NCBI RefSeq assembly: GCF_013373065.1
Contig: NZ_JABXIN010000013.1
Coordinates: 124,001-188,000, forward strand
Source of the DNA: Algoriphagus sp.
GTDB taxonomy: Bacteria > Bacteroidota > Bacteroidia > Cytophagales > Cyclobacteriaceae
Length of the DNA stretch: 64,000 nt
Direction of reading: 5' to 3'
Position 1 is the stretch's first letter, and every line of letters starts with the position of its first letter. The translations under genes were made by a program, and so were the position numbers. Under the pieces are notes generated by a model. The model did no database searches. It was not told the origin of the DNA and saw only the letters and a list, made by a program, of their open reading frames with translations. Of the stretch, positions 33,452 through 43,219 are shown piece by piece.

Positions 33452-34503
33452 GAAAGACCTCCTCTCCATTAAAAGTAGCCCTTGTAGGTTATGGATCTGT
33501 TGCCGAAAAGATGCATGCCCCTTTGATTGATGTTTGCCCAGATTTAGAGTTGGCAGCTGTGGTAGAGCGGCATTCCAATCGATGCGAAGAAAAATATCCA
33601 AAGGTTAAGACTTTTAGAAGTTTTGACTCCCTTTTAGAGCAAGGAGATATTGACCTTGTGGTAATTACTACCCCTAATGAATTTCATTTTCCCATGGCTA
33701 AACAGGCCTTGGAAGCCGGAAAGCATGTAGTAGTAGACAAACCTGTCACGATTTATTCTTGGGAAGCTGAAGAGTTGGAAAAAGTGGCTAAGCAACAAGG
33801 CTTGATTTGTTCTGTATTTCATAATCGGCGTTTTGATGGAGATTTTAAGACTGTTCAGCAATTGATTTCTCAAAATATTTTGGGGAGAATAGTCTATCTA
33901 GAATCTCATTTTGATCGTTTCCGTCCAAATGTTTCGGAGAATTGGAGAGAGAAGGATGTGCCGGGAAATGGGATTACCTATGATCTCGGCTCGCATTTGA
34001 TTGATCAGGTCGTTTTGCTTTTTGGGCTTCCGGATGCCATTCAGGCTGATATTCAAAAGCAACGGGACGGAGCTATCGCTGACGATCATTTTGACATTGT
34101 TTTGTTTTACCCAGATAAAAAAGCAAGAGTAACAGCTGGAGTTTTAGTCAACGCGCCTACTCCGAAGTTTTTGCTATTAGGTGAAAAAGGATCTTACCAG
34201 AAATATGGTTTAGATGTCCAGGAAGCAGCATTTAAATCAGGTGTCAAACCCGAAGGAGCTAATTGGGGAATAGAGCCTGAAGCAAGTTGGGGGAAATTAT
34301 ATCTTGAAAATGAGACGAAGCCTTTTCCTACTTTACCAGGAGATTATCGGGTGCTCTATCAGAATGTGGCAGATGCGATTCTTCATGGAGAGGATCTAAG
34401 CGTTACAGTAGCGCAAACCATAAGCGTTCTCAAAATCATCGAAGCCGCCTTTTTGAGCTCCAAAGAGGAACGAAGAGTTCATCGTTCAGAAGGAAACTGG
34501 TAA
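33448..34503 (+). CDS. Gfo/Idh/MocA-family oxidoreductase (cytoplasmic)
   Basis: 351 residues: NAD(P)-binding Rossmann domain (VALVGYGSVAEKMHAPLI), the conserved VDKPVTIYSWEAEELEKVA segment, and the C-terminal beta-sheet domain with DLGSHLIDQVVLLFG. No export signal, unlike the two Tat-targeted proteins near 61 kb. Its start overlaps the response regulator stop by 4 nt, so its expression is tied to the sensory operon. Probably a sugar or cyclitol dehydrogenase; the substrate cannot be read. It is convergent with the dehydratase gene 14 nt away. Confidence 0.9.
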   Translation: MRKTSSPLKVALVGYGSVAEKMHAPLIDVCPDLELAAVVERHSNRCEEKYPKVKTFRSFDSLLEQGDIDLVVITTPNEFHFPMAKQALEAGKHVVVDKPVTIYSWEAEELEKVAKQQGLICSVFHNRRFDGDFKTVQQLISQNILGRIVYLESHFDRFRPNVSENWREKDVPGNGITYDLGSHLIDQVVLLFGLPDAIQADIQKQRDGAIADDHFDIVLFYPDKKARVTAGVLVNAPTPKFLLLGEKGSYQKYGLDVQEAAFKSGVKPEGANWGIEPEASWGKLYLENETKPFPTLPGDYRVLYQNVADAILHGEDLSVTVAQTISVLKIIEAAFLSSKEERRVHRSEGNW

Positions 34504-34517
34504 AAGCTTCAAGAATC

Positions 34518-35471
34518 CTAAAAAGGCAATTTCCCCAAATCCACATTTCCCCCGGAAAGTATAATTCCTACTTTTTTTCCTTTGAATTTATCTTTATTTG
34601 CCAATAGACCCGCTAAAGGAACAGCACAGGAGGGCTCGATAACAATTTTCATACGCTCGTAAATAAGTCGCATCGCCTCGATGATTTGGGGATCAGTAGC
34701 CAATAAAATATCTTTCACATAACGCTTGATGATTTCGAAATTGATCTCACCCAAAGAGGTTAGCAATCCATCTGCGATAGTTTGAGGGTTGGTTTGGGGA
34801 ATAATTTTTCCGGCTTTTAAGGATCGGTATGCATCATCTGCTCCTTTTGGTTCGGCACCATAAACTTGCACATCCGGATCCCAATAGTGAGCTAATAGGG
34901 CAGTTCCTCCCAACAATCCCCCTCCACCTACAGGTGCAATCAAGCATTCCAAATCCGGTTGATCATCCAAAAATTCCAAGGCACAAGTAGCTTGTCCTTC
35001 CACCACATCCATATAATCATAAGGGGGAATAAATGTGGCGCCTGTCTCTTTCACAACTTTTTCCAGAGTTGTTTCCCTTGCCACCAAATTGGGTTCGCAC
35101 TCGATGATTTCTCCACCATACCCTCGAACGGCCTTTTTTTTGATTTCAGGAGCATTGGAAGGCATGACTATGTACGCGGGGATTCCGACTACCTGAGCTG
35201 CTCTTGCCAAGGCAGCAGCATGGTTCCCACTGCTGTGTGTTGCCACTCCCTTTGCCCGTTCTTCTTCAGAAAGTTTCATGACTGCATTAGCTGCACCCCG
35301 CGCTTTGAAAGCACCTACTTTTTGAAAGTTTTCGCATTTGAAAAAAATCTCGCAGCCAGCTATTTCATTAATAGCGCTAGATGTTAAAATGGGCGTTCGA
35401 TGGATGAAGGGTTTGATCCGAATCAACGCAAATTTGATATCATTCAGGGTGGGAAAAGTCATGTCTTTCAT
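34518..35471 (-). CDS. Threonine/serine dehydratase (PLP fold II, no ACT domain)
   Basis: 317 residues. The PLP lysine is K56 (KVGAFKARGAANA), the phosphate loop is SSGNHAAALA, and GGGGLLGG binds the cofactor phosphate. The C-terminal ACT domain of biosynthetic threonine dehydratase is absent, so this is the short type: catabolic threonine/serine ammonia-lyase or serine racemase. A second in-frame ATG lies 9 nt downstream (35462). The gene is alone, convergent to the sensory operon's last gene. Confidence 0.88.
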   Translation of the reverse strand: MKDMTFPTLNDIKFALIRIKPFIHRTPILTSSAINEIAGCEIFFKCENFQKVGAFKARGAANAVMKLSEEERAKGVATHSSGNHAAALARAAQVVGIPAYIVMPSNAPEIKKKAVRGYGGEIIECEPNLVARETTLEKVVKETGATFIPPYDYMDVVEGQATCALEFLDDQPDLECLIAPVGGGGLLGGTALLAHYWDPDVQVYGAEPKGADDAYRSLKAGKIIPQTNPQTIADGLLTSLGEINFEIIKRYVKDILLATDPQIIEAMRLIYERMKIVIEPSCAVPLAGLLANKDKFKGKKVGIILSGGNVDLGKLPF

Positions 35472-35566
35472 AATTGAAAATTAAAAAATCATTGGTCATT
35501 TTAAATCCTTTGATCAATAATTTTCTAATCTCTTTTTTGGATTGATTCAAATGATTTTCTTCGGGT

Positions 35567-36238
35567 ATGGATTGGAAAAAACTAGCCCCCTTTCCCATAA
35601 TGGGGGAAGCGTTAACAGCTGAAAATACTTTACAGATGGATTTTAGTGCCCAGAATCAAGCCTTGCAAAAGGTAGATTTGGGGAATACGGAGTCCTTCAA
35701 TCAATTTGTTTTTGGCATATTGGCGGCAGCGAAGAAAAAGTATGGGATAGGTGGATATTTAGAGAACCGAGCTATTTATCAACGATCAGAAGTTTTTGCT
35801 ACCAACCAGGCTGATTTCAGAAACATTCATTTGGGTATTGACTTATGGTGTGATGCTTGGACGCCAGTATTTGCTCCCTTGAATGGAAAAATTCACAGCT
35901 TTCAAGACAATGCTGGTTTTGGAAATTATGGAGCGACGTTGATCCTAGAGCATGAAGTAAACGGTAAAAAACTTTTTAGCCTTTATGGGCATTTAGCACA
36001 ATCGGACCTTTCACATTATTCGGAAGGAAAGGTTTTTAAAAAAGGAGAAAAAATCGCGCATGTGGGGCCTTATCCTGAAAATGGCGATTGGCCCCCACAT
36101 TTACATTTTCAATTGATGTGGGATATGGAAGGAAATTGGGGGGATTATCCTGGGGTCTGCTCCCAGCGAGAAATAGAGCGCTATGCGTCTAACTGCCCAG
36201 ACCCAAACTTGATTTTAAGGTTTCCTTCCGAGAATTAA
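35567..36238 (+). CDS. M23-family (LytM) metallopeptidase
   Basis: 223 residues without a clear signal peptide. Zinc ligands are H88 and D92 (IHLGIDLWCD) and the third histidine in PPHLHFQLMWD; YGHLAQSDL is the conserved HxH-preceding segment. M23 enzymes cleave peptidoglycan cross-bridges. The lack of a recognisable signal peptide (MDWKKLAPFPIMGEALTAEN) is unusual for a murein hydrolase. It converges on coaX with a 4-nt overlap at the 3' ends. Confidence 0.85.
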   Translation: MDWKKLAPFPIMGEALTAENTLQMDFSAQNQALQKVDLGNTESFNQFVFGILAAAKKKYGIGGYLENRAIYQRSEVFATNQADFRNIHLGIDLWCDAWTPVFAPLNGKIHSFQDNAGFGNYGATLILEHEVNGKKLFSLYGHLAQSDLSHYSEGKVFKKGEKIAHVGPYPENGDWPPHLHFQLMWDMEGNWGDYPGVCSQREIERYASNCPDPNLILRFPSEN

Positions 36239-37008
36239 GCTTGGTTGATTTGGGTAATCAATCGGATTCCATCCAGTGTTAAGTAGCGATCAATTTCTTC
36301 AAATTCATCTCGAAGCGTCGTCAATATAGCCGAAAGACCTCCGGTTGCGATGATTTTAAAAGGGAGTGGTTTTTCATTTCGGATAGTTTCAAGCATGCCT
36401 TTTACCAATCCCGTATATCCATGAAGAATACCTGCCTGGATTGCATGAATGGTGTCCTGACCAATGGCGGATTTTGGGAATTCCAAAGATACTTCCGGCA
36501 ACTTGGAGGTGTTCATAAATAAAGCCTTGATCGCCGTTTGTAAACCGGGAACGATATTCACTCCCAATACTTTTCCTTTTTCGTCAACTACAGTAAAGGT
36601 AAGGGCAGTTCCAAAATCAACGATAATCAAAGGTTGCTGATAATTGTTCCAAGCCGCCATGACATTGCACATCAGGTCTGTGCCTATTTCATTGGGTTTT
36701 CGGGCGACTATTGGAAGTTTCTTATAGCTTTTGGGGGAAATCAAATAGGCTTCTTTCCCAAAGAAATTTTGACAGAATTCTTGAATGGTATCCTGGATTT
36801 CAGGAACTACCGAGCTGAAGCCGATCTGTAAGATATCTTTCGGATGAATATCATGTTCTAAAAAGTATAATGGGACTTTTTTGCTCAATTGGGAAATAAG
36901 TCGATCCGTTTTTGTTTCTAATCGAAACTGGTTCGTCCACTTTTGGGTTTTTTCGTCGAAAAGCGCAAAAACCACATTCGAATTGCCGGCATCAATGGCT
37001 AAAAACAT
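36235..37008 (-). CDS. coaX: Type III pantothenate kinase
   Basis: 257 residues. The ASKHA-fold motifs are MFLAIDAGNSNVVFALFDE (phosphate 1), the KPNEIGTDLMCNVMAA segment with the catalytic Asp, VDFGTALTFTVVD (phosphate 2) and KIIATGGLSAIL (adenosine). It makes 4-phosphopantothenate, the first step of CoA synthesis, and follows logically on panC/panD, which are 11 kb away. Its 3' end overlaps that of the M23 peptidase by 4 nt on the opposite strand. Confidence 0.94.
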   Translation of the reverse strand: MFLAIDAGNSNVVFALFDEKTQKWTNQFRLETKTDRLISQLSKKVPLYFLEHDIHPKDILQIGFSSVVPEIQDTIQEFCQNFFGKEAYLISPKSYKKLPIVARKPNEIGTDLMCNVMAAWNNYQQPLIIVDFGTALTFTVVDEKGKVLGVNIVPGLQTAIKALFMNTSKLPEVSLEFPKSAIGQDTIHAIQAGILHGYTGLVKGMLETIRNEKPLPFKIIATGGLSAILTTLRDEFEEIDRYLTLDGIRLITQINQA

Positions 37009-37070
37009 GCGATTTAAAGGTTTTGTCTAATTTAGGCTTTCCTTAATGAAAATTTAAATCCTAAAGAAAT

Positions 37071-37547
37071 ATGTATAGCATCCGAGAAGGAAAAGTTCCT
37101 GATTTACCACGTGTATTGGCGCTTATCAAAGAATTAGCCCTTTACGAAAAAGCCCCCGAGCAGGTGACCAATACAGTGGAAATGATGGAGAAAGATGGTT
37201 TTGGTCCCAATCCAGTCTATGGTTTATATGTTTGTGAAAAAAATGAAACAAGGGAAATCATAGGAATTGCCATTTACTATTACCGATACAGCACCTGGAA
37301 AGGGAAGCGGATGTATCTAGAAGATATTGTAGTAACCGAGTCCGAGCGAGGAAATGGCGCCGGTAAAATGTTGTTTGAGCGCGTGATGGCAAAGGCTTTG
37401 GAAGAGAATTGTACAGGGATGATGTGGCAGGTGTTGGATTGGAATGAGCCCGCTATTAATTTCTATAAAAAATATGGGGCAGATCTAGAGGCAGGTTGGC
37501 TTAATGCGCATCTGCAGGATTATGAGATTCGAAAACTGCTTGCATAA
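37071..37547 (+). CDS. GNAT-family N-acetyltransferase
   Basis: 158 residues, single GNAT domain. The acetyl-CoA binding motif A is ESERGNGAGKMLFERVM (V-x-x-x-x-R-G-x-G pattern), preceded by MYLEDIVV, and WNEPAINFYKKYGA is motif B. The layout is that of diamine acetyltransferase-like enzymes. The substrate is unknown. It is divergent from coaX, 62 nt away, and is followed by a symmetrical terminator shared with guaB. Confidence 0.88.
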   Translation: MYSIREGKVPDLPRVLALIKELALYEKAPEQVTNTVEMMEKDGFGPNPVYGLYVCEKNETREIIGIAIYYYRYSTWKGKRMYLEDIVVTESERGNGAGKMLFERVMAKALEENCTGMMWQVLDWNEPAINFYKKYGADLEAGWLNAHLQDYEIRKLLA

Positions 37548-37553
37548 GCAAGA

Positions 37554-37582
37554 AAAAACCCAACGAGTATCGTTGGGTTTTT
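37554..37582 (+). terminator. Symmetrical terminator between the GNAT gene and guaB
   Basis: AAAAACCCAACG (37554-37565) pairs with CGTTGGGTTTTT (37571-37582), loop of 5 nt; A and T tracts on both sides let it end both convergent genes. Confidence 0.9.
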
Positions 37583-37589
37583 ATTTGTT

Positions 37590-39092
<1,503 letters not shown>

Positions 39093-39104
39093 CTATTTGC
39101 CCGC

Positions 39105-39132
39105 CAAATGTACAAACAATTTCTCAGGCCAA
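39105..39132 (-). promoter_or_regulatory. Candidate promoter of guaB
   Basis: Minus strand: TTGG (39132-39129), 16 bp, TACATTTG (39112-39105), an exact TAnnTTTG box 36 nt before the ATG. Confidence 0.45.
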
Positions 39133-39239
39133 CGCAAGCCTACAAGAAAAATAATTGGAATCTGACCAAATACTACTTGAAATAGAAAATAATCTTCGCC
39201 AAAGAGGTGATTTTTACTCGAATCGTTGAGATGTTGGAT

Positions 39240-40178
39240 TTACTTTTCGGGCAACAGGATTTGATAGGTTTTCCCTCTTCGAACATTTAGGTTTCGTTCC
39301 CTTAACCAAGGGTTATAAATTTTTAATTCCTTGTAGGTGTAACCTTTGGATTTGGCCCATTGTGCGAGATTGGAAATATCTTGATTTACTTCGGTCACAT
39401 GCAGTGGAGGATCTTTGTAATAATCAGATTCCCGAAGATTGAATCCATAGGCTTTCGGATTTTCAAAAATGACCTTAAAAGCCAAAATCCGAAACATGTA
39501 TCGACTCGTTTCATCATTGAGGAGTAGGTGATAATAATCTTCTTCTAGTTGTTCTTTTTGTCTTTTTGAAAAACCGGTTTGACCCATATTGTAGCTAGCA
39601 GCAACAGAGGTCCAATTTCCAAATTTAGAGTATGCCTCCTTCAAATATTTGGTGGCTGCTAAGGTTGATTTTTGCCAATGGTAACGTTCGTCCACGTTTC
39701 TACTAACTTCCAATCCATAGTCTTTTGCAGTTCCCTGCATAAATTGCCAAAATCCTTTGGCTCCAGCAGGCGAGGTGACATTCATCAAGCCGGACTCTGC
39801 AATCGCCAGGTACTTGAAATCTTCAGGAATGCCTTCTTCTTTCAGAATCCTGGTGATTTCATCTAAATATTTTCCAGATCGCTTCATCAATAGGATCATG
39901 TTGGACTGCCAGTAGGCATTCACATAAATCTCCCGCTCCAGTCGTTCCAAAATATCCTGCTGATCTAGTGGTACAGGTTCTCCTGCGAAACTCAAGTTTT
40001 CCGGAATGGGAAAAATTCGGACAGAATCAACAGGTTGCGGCAAAAAACCTTGGGAAGAAATTGGATACCCGGAACCAGAGTTGGAAGAAGTGGGAGCCTG
40101 CTGAAAAATCAAATAGACTCCCAGACCTAGACTTAGGGCAAGTAATCCATAGATGATGAGAAAATGCTGTCTGTTCAT
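39240..40178 (-). CDS. Lytic transglycosylase, MltD/Slt type
   Basis: 312 residues. A signal-anchor helix (about 5-24), a proline/serine-rich linker, then the SLT domain: the catalytic glutamate lies in YLAIAESGLMNVTSPAGAKG and the region continues with GFWQFMQGTAKDYGL and ASYNMGQTGF. The C-terminal part (about 260-312: DISNLAQWAKSKGYTYKELK, then LRRGKTYQ-like end) resembles a degenerate LysM murein-binding unit. It cuts peptidoglycan glycans in the envelope. It overlaps the LOG-family gene by one nucleotide and lies downstream of it in an operon. Confidence 0.9.
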   Translation of the reverse strand: MNRQHFLIIYGLLALSLGLGVYLIFQQAPTSSNSGSGYPISSQGFLPQPVDSVRIFPIPENLSFAGEPVPLDQQDILERLEREIYVNAYWQSNMILLMKRSGKYLDEITRILKEEGIPEDFKYLAIAESGLMNVTSPAGAKGFWQFMQGTAKDYGLEVSRNVDERYHWQKSTLAATKYLKEAYSKFGNWTSVAASYNMGQTGFSKRQKEQLEEDYYHLLLNDETSRYMFRILAFKVIFENPKAYGFNLRESDYYKDPPLHVTEVNQDISNLAQWAKSKGYTYKELKIYNPWLRERNLNVRRGKTYQILLPEK

Positions 40179-40900
40179 TAAAAGTTTGGACTGAGTAGGT
40201 ATTTACTGTAGAAGTCATCAATAACTTGAACTGCTTCGGTGGCATTTTCCACGACAGAGAACAAGTCCATATCCTCAGGACTGATGTAGTTATGATCCAA
40301 AAGGGTTTTTTTGATCCAGTCCACTAGTCCATCCCAATATCCTTTTCCTACTAAAACGATTGGGAAACGGCCTATTTTGTTGGTTTGGATTAGTGTCAAC
40401 GCCTCGAAGAATTCATCCATAGTACCAAAGCCACCCGGTAAAACCACAAAACCCTGTGAATATTTCACAAACATGACTTTTCGGACAAAGAAATAATCGA
40501 AGGTCAAGAGTTTGTCCCGATCGATGTAAATATTATTAAACTGCTCAAAGGGGAGAACAATATTCAGACCCACGGATTTTCCTCCTTCAGAGTGCGCCCC
40601 TTTGTTACCTGCCTCCATGATACCCGGTCCACCTCCAGTAATAACACCATAGCCATGTCGGACTAATTTGGCAGCAATTTCTTCAGCCATTTGATAATGC
40701 TTGTGATCTCTAGGGGTCCTGGCGGAACCAAAAATGGAAACGCAGGGACCTATTTTCGCCAATTTTTCAAAACCTTCTACAAACTCCGACATCACCTTAA
40801 AAATGGCCCAAGAATCTGCGCTTTTTATCTCGCTCCAATCTCGCTCTTTAAAGGCTTGTCTAATTCTGTCTTCTTGTTTTTTAATCTCTTGGTTAGTCAT
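40178..40900 (-). CDS. LOG-family Rossmann-fold protein (TIGR00730)
   Basis: 240 residues. The family motifs are GGGPGIMEAGNKGA and VLPGGFGTMDEFFEAL (the PGGxGTxxE signature), with SVGLNIVLPFEQ between them. Members are phosphoribohydrolases acting on nucleoside 5'-monophosphates (plant LOG, E. coli PpnN relatives); older annotations as lysine decarboxylase are wrong. It is upstream of, and coupled by a 1-nt overlap to, the lytic transglycosylase gene. The exact nucleotide substrate is not known. Confidence 0.92.
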   Translation of the reverse strand: MTNQEIKKQEDRIRQAFKERDWSEIKSADSWAIFKVMSEFVEGFEKLAKIGPCVSIFGSARTPRDHKHYQMAEEIAAKLVRHGYGVITGGGPGIMEAGNKGAHSEGGKSVGLNIVLPFEQFNNIYIDRDKLLTFDYFFVRKVMFVKYSQGFVVLPGGFGTMDEFFEALTLIQTNKIGRFPIVLVGKGYWDGLVDWIKKTLLDHNYISPEDMDLFSVVENATEAVQVIDDFYSKYLLSPNF

Positions 40901-41073
40901 AGGTCAAATGGTATTTTCTTACAAAACGAATCATTCCGCAATTGGTCGTAGATTCTGAAATTAAATTTTTTAAAAACGATCAAACAATGGACTGTGAAGG
41001 TAGAAAAATTTTAAAGGAGCTGGTATCAAGTAGGTGGTTTTGGTGGTAATTTTGAAGGCGAATTATTGAAATC

Positions 41074-41673
41074 TTGAAATTAAGCGAAAAGTCTCAAGCT
41101 GTTCTGGAATTGTTCCGGGACCTTGAAGTTGAGAGTAGGGCTTTTGCTGAAAGGGCGGATTTGGGATGTGTGGTAGGTTGTGGAAAGTGTTGTGCCAATC
41201 CAACTATTCCTGCCAGTCCTTTGGAGTTCCTTCCGTTGGCTTTTGAGCTGTATGAAAAGGGAGCCATCGAGGCAAGTCTCCGGATTTTGGAGAGCTTGGG
41301 TGAAGATGGATTTTGTTTGCTTTACCGGCCTACTTCCGAAGATGAATCAAAAGGATTTTGTAGCAATCATACCTCACGGGGGTTGATCTGTAGACTTTTT
41401 GCCAGTGCTGCACGTAAGAATAAGCATGGGCTGAAGGAATTGATTATCTGTAAAGTGCTCAAGGAGCATAAATTTGAACAATACAAGCAAGCAACCTTAG
41501 CGATTCAGGAAGACCTGGATGTTCCATTAGCTGCTTCCTTTTATAGTCAGCTTCGGGATATTGATAATTATCTGAGTCAAACCATGCCAATTAATCAGGC
41601 GATCCGAATTGCCATAGAGACTGTCTTACAATTTAAGTTCTATGAAGAATCTGAATCGGCAGAGGAGCTCTGA
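41074..41673 (+). CDS. YkgJ-family cysteine-cluster protein, TTG start
   Basis: 199 residues from a TTG at 41074; an in-frame stop lies at 41053 and no ATG or GTG is available upstream, so the start is a TTG (or an ATT at 41062/41065). The cysteine cluster is CVVGCGKCC, then a Cys in DGFCLLY, FCSNHTSRGLICRLF, and a last one in LIICKVL, the CxxxCxxCC-type zinc or iron cluster of YkgJ-like proteins. A -7 box TAATTTTG (41047-41054) lies just upstream. Function of the family is unknown. Confidence 0.82.
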   Translation: MKLSEKSQAVLELFRDLEVESRAFAERADLGCVVGCGKCCANPTIPASPLEFLPLAFELYEKGAIEASLRILESLGEDGFCLLYRPTSEDESKGFCSNHTSRGLICRLFASAARKNKHGLKELIICKVLKEHKFEQYKQATLAIQEDLDVPLAASFYSQLRDIDNYLSQTMPINQAIRIAIETVLQFKFYEESESAEEL

Positions 41674-41735
41674 TTTTTTTGCTCTTGGCAATTGGAGTAT
41701 ATTAGAGCATTGAAACCGTCTTTTTTGCTTTTGTT

Positions 41736-42107
41736 ATGGTGAACATTTCAGAAATAAGCCAAACCATCCGTAAACTCGTTGAAACACGGGTGAATTTGAT
41801 CAAGGAGGAAATCCAAGATCAGGTGATGGGTGTAGTCACTCGTGTGCTGCTGCTTGTTATTATTGGAGGATTGATGCTGTTGGTTTTATTGTTTTTCAGT
41901 CTTGCATTGGCGTTTTTCTTAAGTGGCCTTTTCGAATCCCCCTATCTAGGCTTTCTTTTGGTTGGGTTTCTTTATCTTTTATTGGTTGTCGGACTCTATT
42001 GGCTTCGATATTCTCCTTCTATTCGACGCGAAATCCAGGGAGGTATGAGCAATTTTATCTTTAGTAATAGCCCCAAAAAAGAAAAAGAGGATGAAGAAGG
42101 AGCTTGA
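41736..42107 (+). CDS. Holin-like membrane protein (Holin-X superfamily / YqjE type)
   Basis: 123 residues: an amphipathic N-terminus (about 1-28, ETRVNLIKEEIQDQV) and two helices at about 33-58 and 67-89, then a charged tail (KKEKEDEEGA). These are the features of phage-holin-family (Holin-X/DUF1469) proteins in non-phage contexts. It overlaps the next gene by 17 nt. Together they look like the YqjE-YqjD pairs of Proteobacteria, membrane-associated proteins of unknown role. No other phage gene is present. Confidence 0.8.
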   Translation: MVNISEISQTIRKLVETRVNLIKEEIQDQVMGVVTRVLLLVIIGGLMLLVLLFFSLALAFFLSGLFESPYLGFLLVGFLYLLLVVGLYWLRYSPSIRREIQGGMSNFIFSNSPKKEKEDEEGA

Positions 42108-42468
42108 AAACCAGGCAGAGGAGTTGGAACAAACCCTCCAAAAGCAACTGGACTTGCTAAAAAAAGATTCTGAAGATTGGTTGAAGGTCGGGGGAGCAGT
42201 TCTTGCTGGAGGCCTTTTGGCGTATACCTTGGTTAAGGCCTCTAAACGAAAAAAGAATCGAAAAACAGCCAAAGCGTTGGAGGTACTGGAGCGTGAAGGG
42301 TTGTTGGATAAAGAGCTCGAAGAAAAACTTTCCAAAACTCAAAAATCTACCTTTTGGCCAAGCTTGGGCCAGCGTTTATTATTAGTCGGTTTTGCCTTGG
42401 CTCAAGAGAAATTGTTGAAAAAATTGATTGATCCAGAAGATGCCGACCCCATCAAAAAAGGTGAGTAA
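42091..42468 (+). CDS. YqjD-like coiled-coil protein
   Basis: 125 residues with an N-terminal coiled coil (about 1-30, MKKELENQAEELEQTLQKQL), a hydrophobic segment (about 38-50, GGAVLAGGLLAYTLV), a basic stretch (SKRKKNRK) and a second hydrophobic region near 92-105 (RLLLVGFALA). No family motif is recognised; the layout recalls YqjD/ElaB membrane-anchored proteins. It overlaps the holin-like gene (17 nt) and the GGGP synthase gene (29 nt), so three genes are packed in one transcript. Confidence 0.75.
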   Translation: MKKELENQAEELEQTLQKQLDLLKKDSEDWLKVGGAVLAGGLLAYTLVKASKRKKNRKTAKALEVLEREGLLDKELEEKLSKTQKSTFWPSLGQRLLLVGFALAQEKLLKKLIDPEDADPIKKGE

Positions 42469-43219
42469 AAAAATTCAGCACCTTTTTGAAAATCAAAAAA
42501 AAGGAGTTGCCTGGCTGATTGATCCTGGAAAATTAAAAGCAGAAGCCATTCCATCTACCTTTTGGGAATCATTGGATGGGTTGGAGCTCGATTTTATTTT
42601 TATTGGGGGAAGTCAGGATGAAATTGCTGATTTCGATGCTTTTGTCAGATTCATCAAAGAGCAAGTTTCAGATATTCCCGTAGTTCTATTTCCTGGATCT
42701 CATCAGCAAGTAAGTTCAGAAGCAGATGCGATTTTGTTTTTAAGTTTGCTGTCAGGGAAAAATCCCGAATACCTCATCACCCAACAAGTTCGTGCTGCTC
42801 AATCCATCAAGAAAGCCTCTCTTGAAGCACTCCCAACCGCTTATATTTTGGTCAATGATGGGGAAATCTGCAGTGTTCATCGAAAGTCTGAAACCTTACC
42901 TCTCCTGAATCAGGATGTGGAATTAATTGTGGATACAGCATTGGCAGGTAAGTTTTTGGGAATGGATTTTTGTTATTTGGATGCAGGGAGCGGGGCATCC
43001 TCAAAAGTGGCGCCTCAGGTAATCCAACGTGTATCCGAAGAAATAATGATCCCACTGATTGTCGGAGGGGGATTAACTAACTTGCAAAAAGTTCACGAGT
43101 CTTTTGAAGGAGGGGCAGATTTGGTGGTTATCGGAAATCAAATAGAAAAAGACCCCAGCTTTTTAACTGAGGTCTTGAATTTGAAGCGTTTTCTGAATGC
43201 TGGATTACACGTTAATTAA
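42440..43219 (+). CDS. Geranylgeranylglyceryl/heptaprenylglyceryl phosphate synthase (GGGPS, PcrB family)
   Basis: 259 residues from the ATG at 42440 (MPTPSKKVSKK). TIM-barrel prenyltransferase with glycerol-1-phosphate-binding features: GVAWLIDPGKLKAE, FIFIGGSQDE, YLDAGSGASSKV and PLIVGGGLTN. It joins a polyprenyl diphosphate to sn-glycerol-1-phosphate, the first step of ether lipid synthesis in archaea; group II enzymes of this family are known in Bacteroidota, where the lipid product is unclear. It overlaps the upstream YqjD-like gene by 29 nt. The 3' end overlaps the convergent AraC gene by 15 nt. Confidence 0.9.
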   Translation: MPTPSKKVSKKIQHLFENQKKGVAWLIDPGKLKAEAIPSTFWESLDGLELDFIFIGGSQDEIADFDAFVRFIKEQVSDIPVVLFPGSHQQVSSEADAILFLSLLSGKNPEYLITQQVRAAQSIKKASLEALPTAYILVNDGEICSVHRKSETLPLLNQDVELIVDTALAGKFLGMDFCYLDAGSGASSKVAPQVIQRVSEEIMIPLIVGGGLTNLQKVHESFEGGADLVVIGNQIEKDPSFLTEVLNLKRFLNAGLHVN

